Positions 1 through 10,914 of a DNA stretch of 64,000 nt are shown here, one piece after another. The DNA comes from Zanthoxylum bungeanum. Lineage: Eukaryota; Streptophyta; Magnoliopsida; Sapindales; Rutaceae. Position 1 is the stretch's first letter, and each line of letters opens with the position of its first letter. The stretch lies in NCBI GenBank assembly GCA_019454045.1, contig SKCR01031839.1, forward strand, positions 22,148 to 86,147, given 5' to 3'. The notes under the pieces were generated by a model that worked only from the letters and a program-made list of their open reading frames with translations, had not been told where the DNA came from and made no database searches. The position numbers and the translations under genes are program-made.

Positions 1-1385
1 GCATTAGGGGATTTTGTCTGATAATACTTATTGTGTATTTGTATTTGATAAATAATATGATTAAATACACATTAATTATTCGTCAAATGAGATTTTGACA
101 CATGCCATAAATATATGTATTTGTTATTTAATGTAAATAAAAATACATATATGTTTGTTATTTAATTATTTAGTTATTTAAATAATAAATAATTAAATAA
201 ATGAAAATTAAATATCTTATCCATTTGTCATAATTAGTATGATAAATGGTGATATATAATTGGAACACATGGCATGTCTTTATTAATCTTTACATGTCCA
301 AATTTGATTTGTTAATGTAAAGTAATAGCTTATTTAATTTGATTAAAATTTGGTGAATGGACAATTTTATCCCCTAAATGTCGGCCACATCACTTTAAAA
401 AGAAAAAAAATTTGCTTTCTCCTTCATTCACCCACCTTGGCCGAAAGTCTCAAAATAGAAATGGGTTTCATGGTGACTTGATGATTCAAGTTGAGAATTG
501 AAGGAAAATCAAGAAAAAAATTTGGGATTTCAAGAGATTAAAAGGTAATCTACTTAACCCTAAGCTTAAAAATTTGATTTCTTATTTCTTGATGATTTAG
601 AAAGGTTATAGGGTTCCTTCAAATCTGAAATATTGGGGCTTTTGATGTTGGTTGATGTATTGGAAGTTATATTGCATGTGTGAAGTAGTTTTGGAAGTAA
701 TTAGTGTAATTATTGTCCAATTTGATCAATTGTTGATGAGTTGCTATTCTAGAGTGTTATGACCACTCTTGTGGCACATAGAATTTTTCTTGGGTTGTTC
801 ATATGTGGTGACTTGATTTGGTGTTTTGATTAATTGATTTAATCTTGAAAATTTTGGATTTAAAGCATGAAATTTGGAAAATTTGTTTTCTGAATCAGAC
901 CTAGAAGTGTTCTGCTTTTGATGAAAATGTTGTCTTGGATGTGTGTTTGGGAGTTGGAACAATTTCCGGAAAGTGTTTCGGAGTTGAAATAAGCGAAAAC
1001 GGCCAAAAACGACGTTACCGGGTGACTTTTGAGCCAACCGGGTGACGGCTGTCCAAACAGTGAGTTCGTCACTTTTCGGGCAGCCCAAGAACTGCTCTAA
1101 CACTATTGGGGCTGACCTGGGCAGTCCCCATAAGTGTCGGGTGGTCGGCTCGGTCAAAAACGCGTTTTAGGCCATTTTGCGGAAAAATATTTTTCGTAAA
1201 AGTTTCGCGACGTTTCATTTATATATTTATGTCGTTATTTGATATCGAATAAATAGATTTAGGTGAAATATGAATAAATTATTCATATTATATATTGAAT
1301 AATTTATTCGGTAATTTGAAAAAGTTCTTAAAATACGATTTCACCCGAACCGCGCTTCCACTGCGCCCATCGCCCAAAACCCCAA
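1..1385. other. Unassigned AT-rich flank, no gene seen
   Basis: No credible coding sequence is visible. The first 700 bases are very AT-rich; about 950-1190 is more GC-rich and contains repeated words of the type CCGGGTGAC, followed by AT-rich sequence with EcoRI-poor simple composition up to 1340. The texture (GC-rich block in a long AT-rich stretch) resembles the LTR or leader of a Ty3/gypsy element, but I found no partner copy, primer binding site or target duplication in the window. The 137-codon open frame on the minus strand at 744-1157 has no recognisable motif and is treated as chance. Homology to the copia element starts abruptly at about 1386. Confidence 0.4.
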
Positions 1386-1790
1386 CATTATTCACGAAAC
1401 TATTGCTCCTTATTCGCCTCAAAAAAATGGGATTGCTGAACGCAAAAACCGAACATTAAGGAAATGATGAACGCCATGCTGATAAGCTCTGGTTTACCCC
1501 AGAACTTGTGGGGGGAAGCCTTGCTTTCCGCCAACTACGTTCTGAACAAGCTACCTCACGGAAGTTTGGACAAGACACCATATGAATTGTTGAAAGTTCA
1601 CGTACCTTCCTAAAAATATCTGAAAGTGTGGGGGGTGTCTCGCCAAAGTGATGGTTCCTAAACCTAAGAAGGTTAGAATATGACCCAAGACTGTTGACTG
1701 TATATTCATTGAATATGCTCACAACAGTAGTGCGTATCGATTCTTGGTACATAAGTCGGAAATTCCTGACATTAATCCAAATATGATAAT
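1386..1790 (+). pseudogene. copia integrase C-terminal remnant
   Basis: Translation begins at the conserved integrase end: HETIAPYSPQKNGIAERKN, which carries the catalytic glutamate region of the D,D-35-E integrase (Glu in AERKN). One base is missing in the stretch just after ERKNRTL, so the continuation (MMNAMLISSGLPQNLWGEAL) is in another frame. After about 1610 the frame is broken again, although the copia core-connection text is still recognisable up to about 1790. The two first catalytic aspartates lie in the deleted part. Non-functional. Confidence 0.8.
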
Positions 1791-2035
1791 TGAGTCAAGG
1801 AAAGCGACATTCTTTGAAGAGACATTTCCTTGTAAGGAAAGACAAATAACAGTCTCTCAAAAGAACTATTGATACTGTCAAAGACAATGATCATGTTGAC
1901 CAAGAATCGAATCAACATGGAAATGTTGAGAAAATCTAACTTAGACGTAGCAAAAGAGCTAGAACGTCTAAGTCATTTGGACCCGATTTTCTGACATACC
2001 TGTTAGAAAATGAGCCTCAAAGCTATAAAGAAGCA

Positions 2036-2729
2036 ATGTCTTCGTCGAAGGCACCTTTGTGGAAAGAGGCTATCAATAGTTAGATTGATTCCATCCTACA
2101 AAACCATACTTGGGAATTGGTTGATTTTCCTCCAAGTTGTAAGCCACTGGGCTACAAATGGATATTCAAACGGAAGATGAAACCGGATGGGTCAATAGAT
2201 AAGTACAAGGCAAGACTTGTCATAGAAGGTTATAGACAAAAAGAAGGCATTGATTACTTTGATACCTATTCACCAGTGATTCCTATCACGTCAATAAGAA
2301 TACTTATAGCCATAGCAGCTATATTTGGTCTTGAAATACATCAAATGGCTGTAAAGATGACATTCTTAAATGGTGAACTAGATGAAGAGATTTACATGTT
2401 CAATATTCCTGGACAAGAACAGAAGGTGTGCAAACTTGTAAAATCCTTATACGGATTAAAACAAGCACCTAAACAATGGCATGAAAAATTTGACAAAGAG
2501 ATGTTGTCAAGTGAGTTCAAAATCAATGAGTGTGATAAGTGTGTATACACCAAATCAACTCAAAAAAAAATATGTCATTGTGTGCCTCTACGTAGACCAT
2601 ATGCTGATAATTGGTAGTAATCATGAGATGATTCAATCTACCAAGAAAGTATTAACCAGCAAATTTGATATGAAAGATTTAGGAGTAGTTGATGTGATCT
2701 TAGGAATTAAGATTTATAGAACATCATAA
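2036..2729 (+). pseudogene. copia reverse transcriptase (broken)
   Basis: Begins with SSSKAPLWKEA, the usual start of the RVT_2 copia reverse transcriptase, then a stop in place of Glu in the AINS-IDS segment. Recognisable RT blocks follow: YKWIFKRKMKPDGSIDKYKA, KARLVIEGYRQKEGIDYFDT, and LYGLKQAPKQW. The catalytic box reads YVDH instead of YVDD, because the last codon is CAT rather than GAT or GAC; this removes an essential metal-binding aspartate. A one-base shift near 2560 separates the fingers/palm part from the YVDH part, and a TAA at about 2727 ends it. Clearly a dead copy; Copia-2 keeps YVDD at the same place. Confidence 0.9.
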
Positions 2730-3539
2730 GGGTATATATTATCTCAGACTCACTATGTGGAGAAGATACTTGAGAAATATAATAAAGGAGATCTAAATGT
2801 GGCTAGAACTCCTGTAGACCTAACTCTTCATCTATCAAAGAATACTGGCTCAAGCGGATCACAATTAGAGTATTCGAGAATCATCGGAAGTCTGATGTAT
2901 CTCACAAATTACACATTACCTGATATCGCTCAAGTTGTAAACAGGCTTAGCAGATATACAAGCAATCCAGGACATAACCACTGGAAAGCCATAGTAAGAG
3001 TTTTGAGGTATCTGAGAGAAACTTCAAAATATGGTCTGTATTATACGAGATACCATGTTGTTCTAGAGGGATACATCGATGCTAACTGGATATCTGATAC
3101 AATGGATTCCAAATCTACGAGTGAATTTATTTTCACACTTGGTGGTGCAGTAGTGTCATGGAAATCCTCGAGGCAAACATGTATTTCACAGTCTACTATG
3201 GAATCAGAATTCATAGCATTAGACAAAATAGCAGAAGAAGCGGAATGACTTCGAAATTTCTTAGAGGATATTCCAAATTGGCCCAAACCGGTGCCAGCGA
3301 TAAGCATACATTGTGATAGTCAATCGGCTATTGGGAGAGCCCAAAATACAATGTATAATGGTAAGTCTCGACACATACGTCGCAGACATAATATCATATG
3401 ACAACTGCTCTCAAGTGGCATAATTTCGATCGATTATGTCAAATCGAAGGAAAACCTAGCGGATCCACTTACTAAAGGTTTACCTAAAGAGAAAGTTGAG
3501 AAGTCATCGAGAGGAATGGGCTTGAAGCCTATAAATTAA
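2730..3539 (+). pseudogene. copia RNase H region (broken)
   Basis: Continues the pol reading frame after the stop at about 2727. It contains the copia connection and RNase H text: [27 protein letters not shown], the box [20 protein letters not shown] (the Glu of the RNase H active site), and the end ENLADPLTKGLPKEKVE. A TGA at about 3246 and a second stop near 3400 break it. The natural pol stop is TAA at 3537-3539. Length and motif order fit a normal copia RNase H apart from those stops. Confidence 0.88.
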
Positions 3540-4115
3540 GAATTGTCACTGTGGAAACCCAACTTAGCTGACTGGAGATCCCAAGATCTAAGTTAAAAAT
3601 GGACAACTGAAACTTTATGCAATTCAAAACAAGCACTGTAGAGTTTTATACTTTTTCCTGTTCCTGTAATGACGCAGAGTGCTGCCTGTCAAGGCTAGGA
3701 TAAACTAAGGCTTTTAATGATCACTATATTAGGAGAAGAGTCCTAATAGGGGTTAAGGCAGATTGCCTCTTTATAGTAGATCGCTTATTTCAAGTAAGAA
3801 GTGAGGTCGCTTCCACTGGAGTTTTTAAAGGCTGAATTCCCTAAAGGACTTGATGAATCGAGGACCAATGTTCATGGCCGAAATGAACACAACCGTAGAA
3901 TGGGAAATGGTCGAAGTAAAGCTGTGCGTTGGCAATTGTCTTGGTTTACACCAATGGCGGAACAGTTCAAGACTATGGGTCACTGGTTCGCCAAGTAAAT
4001 TCGATTGTCATTCACTATGAAAGGTTCAAGGCGAAAGCTACCTATTTTGATGCAATTTTATTTCACGGAAACTCTATTACATGTTTGCATTAATATTTAG
4101 AGAATTGTGGGGGAT
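3540..4115 (+). other. Copia-1 3' untranslated tail and polypurine tract
   Basis: The sequence between the pol stop and the 3' LTR is shared almost throughout with Copia-2 (reverse strand, 16251-16721 joined to 26642-26754). The purine-rich stretch GAATTGTGGGGGA just before 4116 fits the plus-strand primer. A 65-codon open frame at 3801-3998 lies in the shared block and has a 96-codon counterpart in Copia-2 (16273-16563, minus). Confidence 0.7.
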
Positions 4116-4705
4116 TTTTGTAAATTCTCTAAATATATAGTATGAGTGTAAGAGAGTCATGTCATTTGGGTTGTGTCTTATGGGAAAGACACAAACATGT
4201 AGTGACATGTCCTCTTAAATAAAAGATGAGACTATAGGCCTCAAATGACATTAGGGAAGAGGTATAACCTTTAGGAGGGTTACACCTCAAACCAAATGGT
4301 ACCCTCAAAGGCACTCTCCCATGCCTATTTAAAGAGTCTTTGGGTTCATTCTTAGGATATAGAAAAACATACAAGTCATGATTTTCCAGGAAAATCATTT
4401 AAAGTCAAGAGAGTTTCCACTATTTTTCCTTGTTCGAATTCTTGTGTAAGGAGTGCCCTTTCAACAAGAAGCATCTGAGTGATCCTGGGAGAACATTAGC
4501 CACAAAACCATCCATAGAATACCGAGGCGGGGCTAATAAGTTCTAAGGACATAAACAACTCGACTTGGATTCTGTTTCATCATCATCTTCAAGTTTTCAG
4601 GTTTTTCTAAGTTTTATGATTTATGTTTAATATTGGCATGATAGTGAATGATTAAGTGGTTTGATACATGTTTAATTTTGTTTAATGACACCAATTATAC
4701 CAACA
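4116..4705 (+). repeat. Copia-1 3' LTR (about 590 bp)
   Basis: Start follows the purine tract; the matching LTR of Copia-2 begins TGTTGTAAATTCTC, here decayed at the first bases. It ends ACCAACA at 4705, giving the TGTTG...CAACA termini usual for copia. Internal text such as the block around 4440-4600 matches Copia-2 LTR sequence at 15780-15910 in reverse. Confidence 0.8.
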
Positions 4706-4864
4706 ATTTGAATACTTGATAGAAATAATAATTCTCTATAGAAACAATCTTATATTTTATTACTTATACGATATGTGCACCATTAAACAAAAATATTTAG
4801 GATCTATGATATAAATATTTGATAAATTTTATGTTAATTGTCAAGATTTAACTTCAATACTACT

Positions 4865-5793
4865 TGTTGATGGTATTTTTTGTGACTAAGTATCTGAATA
4901 GTACGGCAAGGGCAGAGATCAAATTTCCTGGTTGATGAGGACAAATGATCTGAGGGTATTAGTCATTATTCGACTAGGCATAGAGTACGGACCCGGTCCT
5001 TCAAATATGATTGACAAGAGGACACAACATGGTGCAGGATTTGGAAACCAACAACATCAGAGCCGAGACCGACCATTATTAGCCCGGTAGCTCGGTCCAG
5101 CTCTATCCTTCATCTTGGATCAAGAAGTTGAGCTCAGATATTTTGGGTCGGGTCGGAAGTAGTTGGGGTAGTTCAGCACATTTTTTGGCCGACCTCATGA
5201 CACCCGACATATGACCATGATCGTTTGGACTTTGCCCTCTGACATGTACCACCTTTACAGGCTGTCATCATAATTGTTGAGTGTGGCATTGTATAAAACA
5301 AAGTGATTTGAAAATGGGTCAGATGGCAGGCTTGCTTTCGGTGAGGCAGTTGGGGCAGAGAGCCTGTCAATCAGCCAGAGATCTGCGTGGCTGACATCAT
5401 GGAGATATGAGAATAGTGTTGTATTTCTCTTAGTATATAAAGGGAGTGCAGTTTCATTTGTATAGGTTGGTTAGCAAAAATCTCATAAAAGCATTACTTG
5501 TATAAACTCCACAAAAGCAAATAGCTCGGTAATGTTAGACCATCCTTGAAAAGAGGTCGGTCGAGCTCGATTTGGTAATAAAAGTAACCCTCTACTTTGT
5601 TCCCGTGGACGTAGGCTGGTTTATTCCGTCGAACCACGTAAAACCCTATTGTCGATCTTGTGTTTTGTTTATACGTGTCTTCTGCTAAATTTGTCTTTGG
5701 TCCCCCATAACCAAACAAATTCACGGTTGGAGGAGGATTATCCCGGGAGCGTTATCCCGAAACTGCCCTTGGAACGAAAGTCACCTGTTAACA
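4865..5793 (+). repeat. 5' LTR of the gag-only gypsy element
   Basis: Starts TGTTGATGGTA, ends GTTAACA immediately before the primer site. A TATATAAA box lies at about 5434-5442 ('tagtatataaaggga'), present also in the 3' LTR, and is the likely LTR promoter. Confidence 0.9.
5434..5445 (+). promoter_or_regulatory. Likely LTR TATA box
   Basis: The TATATAAAGGG motif in the 5' LTR is repeated at the equivalent place of the 3' LTR (about 9522-9534). Position in the middle to late part of the LTR suits the start of the R region. Sequence evidence only. Confidence 0.5.
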
Positions 5794-5794
5794 G

Positions 5795-5814
5795 TTGGCG
5801 CCGTCTGTGGGGAA
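5795..5814 (+). promoter_or_regulatory. Primer binding site (gypsy type)
   Basis: TTGGCGCCGTCTGTGGGGAA lies one base after the 5' LTR end. TGGCGCC is the typical complement of a tRNA 3' end used by plant gypsy elements. Confidence 0.8.
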
Positions 5815-5845
5815 CAAAGCAAAAAGCTGCTTGTGTAGTAAGACG

Positions 5846-7352
5846 ATGGCAGAAGATGGGAACCATAGATCGTCGGAGGGTTCAACGACTGAGTGGATGC
5901 AGAGAATGGAAGAAAACATGAGAACTGAAAGGGAGACAAACCAGGCCTCCATGAAGGCCATGATGGAAAAGCTGAAAATGATAGAAAAGATGAACGATGA
6001 AAAGTTGGAGGCTGGTCCAAGCCAGAGAAGAGATGCGATAGCGAAGGGAAAGAGGCTTGTAGGCCTGGGCGGAGATGATGAGCCTGGGAGGAAGGATCTC
6101 TAGAGGGTGAGATCTGTAGTGGAAGCCGAAGCCTTACCGACATAAAAAGTTTGGGAAGAAGAAAAAGAGTGGCAAACTCTAAAGTTTTCTAGTAATAGCC
6201 CACGTTTTAAGAAAGACTGGTATGGAAGACATGATGAGGAAGATCGAGAGGTGTCCAGCCACGGCGGACGTCGTGCTCGGAGTAGCAGGCGTGAAGAAGC
6301 CTGTGGGAGGCATCATGATAATACTGACGACCAGATGAAGGATTGGTTCAGGAAAGAAATGAGAAAGTGGGAAGAAAATATGAAGGTAGATAAAAGAGAT
6401 GGTCAGGTAAGAGAAACAGCCTCCCTCTTCACGAAGGGATCTTGTCAGCAGAGTTTCCTAGACGGTTCACCATGCCATCTATGGACCTTTACAATGGTCA
6501 TACCGACCCCAAATCTCATGTCGAAAGGTTTGTTTTGCTAATGGAGGTTCAAATGATGGTGAGAGAGGCCATCTGCAAGGTGTTCCCTTTAACCCTGGGC
6601 GGACCCGTAATTTTATGGTTCAGAAGTTTGACTCCAAGGAGCATCAGTAGTTTCTCTAAGCTGCATCATTATCCTTTGTTTGACATTTCAAAGGAGCATG
6701 TGTGCCTAGGAAGACGATAGGGTCGTTAAGGATAATGATGCAGAAGGATGATGAGCCTCTCAAAAGTTTTGTTGACCGGTATCATAGCTTGGTGTTTGAG
6801 GTAGGGGCGTATGAATCCCCAGTGGCCTTGGAAAGTTTTAAGGGAGCTCTCAAGATTGGAAAATTGTGGTCTCACCTAAGGATCCAAGAGATACCAGACT
6901 ATGCCGCAGTTTTGGAGTAGGCAAGAAAATTTGTGCTAATGGAGGAAGAGGAGAAGATTGCCCGAGGAGGGGGCACCTAGAAGACCAAGATACTCAGGTT
7001 GGAAAATCAGCGGGATTTGAGCAGAAATATGATGAGACCAGTCTCGAGACAGAAGGAGCTCATGCCGACGCCTCAGGATAATCAAGTTCAAGAGAAGAGG
7101 CTGTCTGTCCAAGTCAACCATGTCGCGGGGGGGACAGTGTGCACCCCCCTGAACAGACCTCTGGCCCAGATAGTTCGGGAAATCCATGATAAAGGTCTAT
7201 TGGCCGAGCCTGACATGAGGAGGTTCCTGATTGAGGAGGGAAACAACAGGGCTTATTGTATGTACCATAATGTAAGGGGACATGCCACAAATGGATGCAG
7301 GGACCTGCGGGAGCAGGTGGAAGACCTGGTAAAAAAAAGGCTACATGGATGA
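5846..7352 (+). pseudogene. gypsy gag polyprotein (broken)
   Basis: The likely gag start is ATG at 5846 (MAEDGNHRSSEGSTTEWM), with a glutamate/lysine-rich helical segment, stopped by TAG at 6101. Further gag blocks appear in shifting frames: a basic segment at 6250-6420; the Retrotrans_gag core around 6440-6720 (MPSMDLYNGHTDPKSHVERF, then FPLTLGGPVILWFRSL); its continuation at 6702-6920 (DEPLKSFVDRYHSL); and a nucleocapsid-like knuckle CMYHNVRGHATNGC at about 7257-7300. The knuckle spacing is C-x2-H-x4-H-x4-C, a variant seen in Tat/Ogre-type gag proteins rather than CCHC. Gag normally coats and packages the RNA. At least three frameshifts or stops break this copy, and no pol follows. Confidence 0.8.
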
Positions 7353-7574
7353 ATGTATAGACCAATTGGTTGTGGAGGCCGACCAATGCTGATAGTGACA
7401 ATCAGCAGATTGGGTACTTGTAATGCTGAGATGATGAGAGGATATTTTCAGTAGAGTCTCTCTTATAATGACTGTCAAAGAGTTGTAAGAAGAGCAGTAG
7501 ATCCCAAGAATATGAGTAAGACTTTCCATTTCTTAAATAAACACTTGTTTATCCATGCTTGTTCATTATGGCCC

Positions 7575-8415
7575 ACATAGAGACCGAGGTATTTTATGGC
7601 TCAGGTCTGCTTTAGTACCGCCGAGGCCGAGGTGTTTTGATGGCTCGAGTCTGCTTTAGTACCGCCGAGGCAGAGGTGTTTTGATGGCTTGGGTCTGCTT
7701 TAGTACCATTGAGGCCGAGGTGTTTTGATGGCTCGGGTCTGCTTTAGTACCGCCGATGCGGAGGTGTTTTGATGGCTCGGGTCTGCTTTAGTACCGCCGA
7801 GGCCGAGGTGTTTTGATGGCTCGGGTCTGCTTTCGTACTGCCGAGGCCGAGGTATTTTATGGCTCAGGTCTGCTTTAGTACCGCCGAGGTCGAGGTGTTT
7901 TGATTGCTCGGGTCTGCTTTAGTACCGCAGAGGCCGAGGTGTTTTGATGGCTCGGGTTTGTTTTCGTACCGCCGAGGCCGAGGTGTGTTTTATGGCTCAG
8001 ATCTACTTTAGTACCGCCGAGGCCGAGGTGTTTTGATGGCTCGGGTCGGCTTTCGTACCACCGAGGCCGAGGTGTTTTATGGCTCGGGTCTGCTTTAGTA
8101 CCGTCGAGACCGAGGTGTTTTGATGGCTCGGGTATGCTTTCGTACCGCCGAGGCCGAGGTGTTTTATGGCTCGGGTCTACTTTAGTACCGCCGAGGCCGA
8201 GGTGTTTTGATGGCTCGGGTTTGCTTTTGTACTGCCGAGGCCGAGGTGTTTTATGGCTCGGGTATGCTTTAGTACCGCCGAGGCCGAGGTATTTTGATGG
8301 CTCAGGTCTGCTTTAGTACCGTCGAGGCCGAGGTATTTTGATGGCTCATGTCTGCTTTAGTACCGCCGAAACCGAGGTGTTCTATGGCTCGGGTCTACTT
8401 TAGTACCACCGAGGC
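7575..8415 (+). repeat. 44-bp tandem array, about 19 copies
   Basis: The unit reads roughly CCGCCGAGGCCGAGGTGTTT followed by TGATGGCTCGGGTCTGCTTT and AGTA, about 44 bp, with 43-bp variants lacking one base. Copies differ by scattered substitutions. The array occupies the place where pol would be in an autonomous element. Short open frames through it are a by-product of stop-free repeats. Confidence 0.92.
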
Positions 8416-8954
8416 CTTATTATATTCGTTGACATGAGGTCAGAGTTTCTCCTCCATGGCCAAGTGTTATTGGCACAAAGGTGGTACGTTCCCATGTGGC
8501 CAAGTATTTATTTGTGGCTCGAGGTCGGGTTACATCCCACCGATGCTTTGTTATCTTCGATTGGCTGGGTTACGTCCCTCTAAAGCCCTATTATTGTGTT
8601 ATTTGCCCGAAAGAAAAAAATTTCCTCATGGCTTGTCTTCTGTTATACAAGACTTTGCAGAACATTCATTCTGGAATCTCGAATTAGAGGGCATGACCTG
8701 GAAGATGAGAGCAGAGATGGTGAACCCAGTCTCAGATTTTTGACTAAGGGTCAACCAGTGTTGATTCAGGTCGGCATCGGATGTCCAAGTGTTGAAAAGG
8801 TACCACAAGACATCAGATTAAAGCAATATGAGGTGCTCATGAGAGTATCAATTTGAGGAAATCAGATTGGTCTCTGGTTTCACACACCACCATCTTTTTT
8901 ATAGTTCCCGGCATCAACTCGCTAACTCGTTGATACCGAGAACTATATGACAGA
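8416..8954 (+). other. Spacer between tandem array and 3' LTR, with hairpin
   Basis: No coding motif is visible; open frames of 60-95 codons here overlap each other and have no family features. The last 53 bases contain a near-perfect inverted repeat (8902-8945) directly before the 3' LTR, where a purine tract would be expected. No clear polypurine tract is seen. Confidence 0.6.
8902..8945 (+). repeat. Hairpin next to the 3' LTR
   Basis: TAGTTCCCGGCATCAAC pairs with GTTGATACCGAGAACTA across a 10-base loop. The 17-base arms have two mismatched positions that would be G-U or A-C type in RNA. Confidence 0.85.
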
Positions 8955-9884
8955 TGTTGATGGTGTTTTTTGTGACTAAGTATCTGAACAGTACGACAAG
9001 GGCAGAGATGGAATTTCCCGGTTGATGAGGACGAATGATCTGAGGGTATTAGTCACTCTTCGACCAGACATAGAGTTCGGACCCGGTTTCTCGAATCTGA
9101 CCGACCAGAGGACACAACATGGTGCAGGTTTCAGAAACCGACAACATCAGAGCCGAGACTGACCACTATTAGCCCGGTAGCTCGGTCCAGCTCTATCCTT
9201 CATCTTGGATCGAGAAGTTGAGCTCGGATATTTTGGGTCGGGTCGTAAGTAGTTGGGGTAGTTCAGCACATTGTTTGGCCGACCTCATGACGCCCGACAT
9301 GTGACCAGGATCGTTTGGACTTTGCCCTCTGACATGTACCACATTTACAGGCTGTCATCATAATTGTTGAGTGTGACATTGTATAAAACAAAGTGATTTG
9401 ACAATGGGTCAGATGGCATGCTTGCTTTCGGCGAGGCAGTTGAGGCAGAGAGCTTGTCAATCAGCCGGAGATCTGCGTGGCTGACGTCATGGAGATATGA
9501 GAATAATGTTGTATTTCTCTTAGTATATAAAGGGATGGCAGTCTAATTTGTATAGGTTGGTTAGCAAAAATCTCATAAAAGCACTACTTGTATAAACTCC
9601 ACAAAAGCAAACAGGTCGGTAACGTTAGACCACCATTGAAAAGAGGTCGGTCGAGCTCGGTTTGGTAATAAAAGTAACCATCTACTTTGTTCTCGTGGAC
9701 GTAGGCTGGTTTATTCCGCCGAACCACGTAAAACCCTCTTGTCGATCTTGTGTTTTGTTTATACGTGTCTTTTGCTAAATTTGTCTTTGTTCCTTCATAA
9801 CCAAACAAATTCACGATTGAAAGAGGATTATCCCATGAGTGTTATCCTGAAACTGCCCATGTAACGAAAATCACCGGTCAAACA
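8955..9884 (+). repeat. 3' LTR of the gag-only gypsy element
   Basis: Starts TGTTGATGGTG, ends GGTCAAACA, followed by the CTACT duplication. Its internal promoter points toward the sugar-transporter gene, whose start codon lies 1030 bp further on. Confidence 0.9.
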
Positions 9885-10631
9885 CTACTCTTTTAGCCTA
9901 ATTAAGATCGATCATAGAAAAAATATTCTAACAAAATCACTTACGGAATTGAAATCTCAACGGAGTTGGGCTTATTGTACGATGATTAATAATTCGAGAA
10001 GCCAATGATCAAGAGCTGAGTTATGCTAGTAGAGAATGAACAGGCTATTAACTGTTGTGGATTGCTAACAGAGCACATAAATAAATACAAAAGTGCATGA
10101 CAGAGACATAACCCATCAAAATATCTCTCTTTCTTCTGATTACGATTTTTCAGCCGCGTGCTTAGATATTTTAATGCATTAATAAAGCAATTCTTTGCAA
10201 ACAAAATTGATAATCCTTATAATATTATTATTATTATCGGAGAATGTCACTTTCTCCGTTAATATTTATTATATTTCTTACTTATTTGCCTTCTATTTTT
10301 ATAATAGTTCTAACACTTCTTTAAACAAGGGCAGATCAGAGATTCTCTTATGAAAGATTTTATAATTTTTAAAAGTTTAATTTTTAAATTTAGATATATT
10401 TTTATTATTTATTTAATATTAATAATTAAAAAAAATTATGAGGAGATCAAGAGATTTTCCTTGTTTCTAAGTTAAAATAAAAAATAAAATTTTTTGGGTC
10501 ATGTCCCCTGATATAAAAAGTCAATAACTTACCTGATATGTATTAATAAATTTTTGATGGCACGGAATATATATCCCGATGATTAATCGAGATGCGCATA
10601 AACTAGCCCGAACATACCAATTTTATATAAA

Positions 10632-10662
10632 AAATAATAATAATAATAATAAAAATAATAAA
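10632..10662 (+). repeat. (AAT)n microsatellite
   Basis: About eight near-perfect AAT units plus an interrupted tail, roughly 250 bp upstream of the start codon. Confidence 0.85.
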
Positions 10663-10823
10663 GAAATCTATTAATTTTATCAATATTTTGACATTATTTT
10701 GGTTTGGGTTCATCAAGGCAAAAGAAATATCTTCCTAATTATTGTCATAAGCTTTGTCTCGTTACTGGCTCTGTTCGCCCATGTTTCTCACGATCCTTTC
10801 CTGGCCAAGACAAATTCAATTTT

Positions 10824-10830
10824 TATAAAT
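10824..10830 (+). promoter_or_regulatory. Candidate TATA box for the ERDL6-type gene
   Basis: TATAAAT lies 85 bp before the start codon in an AT-rich context. That leaves a short 5' untranslated region if used. An upstream start or an intron in the 5' untranslated region cannot be excluded. Confidence 0.3.
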
Positions 10831-10914
10831 CTTTCAGTAGCATTTAATTTTTTCTCCTGAGGCATTTCGTCGAACGCAATTCAAAATCTTGAATTCACTG
10901 AGATTTAGCTGAAA

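Larger units (their letters stand above)
1386..4705 (+). mobile_element. Copia-1: 5'-truncated Ty1/copia retrotransposon
   Basis: The element starts abruptly inside the integrase domain, so the 5' LTR, gag, protease and most of integrase are missing. What remains, in order, is the integrase C-terminal part, reverse transcriptase, RNase H, an untranslated tail, a purine-rich tract and a 3' LTR. Order INT-RT-RH is diagnostic of copia. It is the same family as the minus-strand Copia-2 at 15658-34818: the two share RT/RH residues, the 3' tail and the LTR. Several stops and frameshifts make it a dead copy. No target duplication can be tested because the 5' end is lost. Confidence 0.9.
4865..9884 (+). 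mobile_element. Complete non-autonomous Ty3/gypsy-type element
   Basis: Two LTRs of 929 and 930 bp, both starting TGTTGATGG and ending in ACA, are bounded by the perfect 5-bp duplication CTACT (4860-4864 and 9885-9889). The interior of about 3.16 kb has a primer binding site, a broken gag and a 44-bp tandem array, but no protease, reverse transcriptase, RNase H or integrase. This is the pattern of a large non-autonomous retrotransposon derivative. The gag type and primer site suggest the Tat/Ogre/Retand side of gypsy (inference). LTRs differ at many positions by eye (roughly one in ten in the first 200 bases), so insertion is comparatively old. Confidence 0.92.
9885..10914 (+). other. Upstream region of the sugar-transporter gene
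   Basis: No gene is seen. The stretch is AT-rich, with an (AAT)n microsatellite at about 10632-10662. It should hold the native promoter and the 5' untranslated region of the gene at 10915. No transposon boundary was recognised. Confidence 0.5.

Noticed and set aside
744..1157. 137-codon minus-strand open frame as a gene
   Set aside because: No motif, low-complexity composition, no intron-exon support; overlaps another frame in the same place.
5781..6143. 120-codon minus-strand frame
   Set aside because: Antisense shadow of the gag N-terminal region.
7575..8415. CRISPR-like array
   Set aside because: Units are contiguous 44-bp tandem repeats without unique spacers, inside a plant LTR element.
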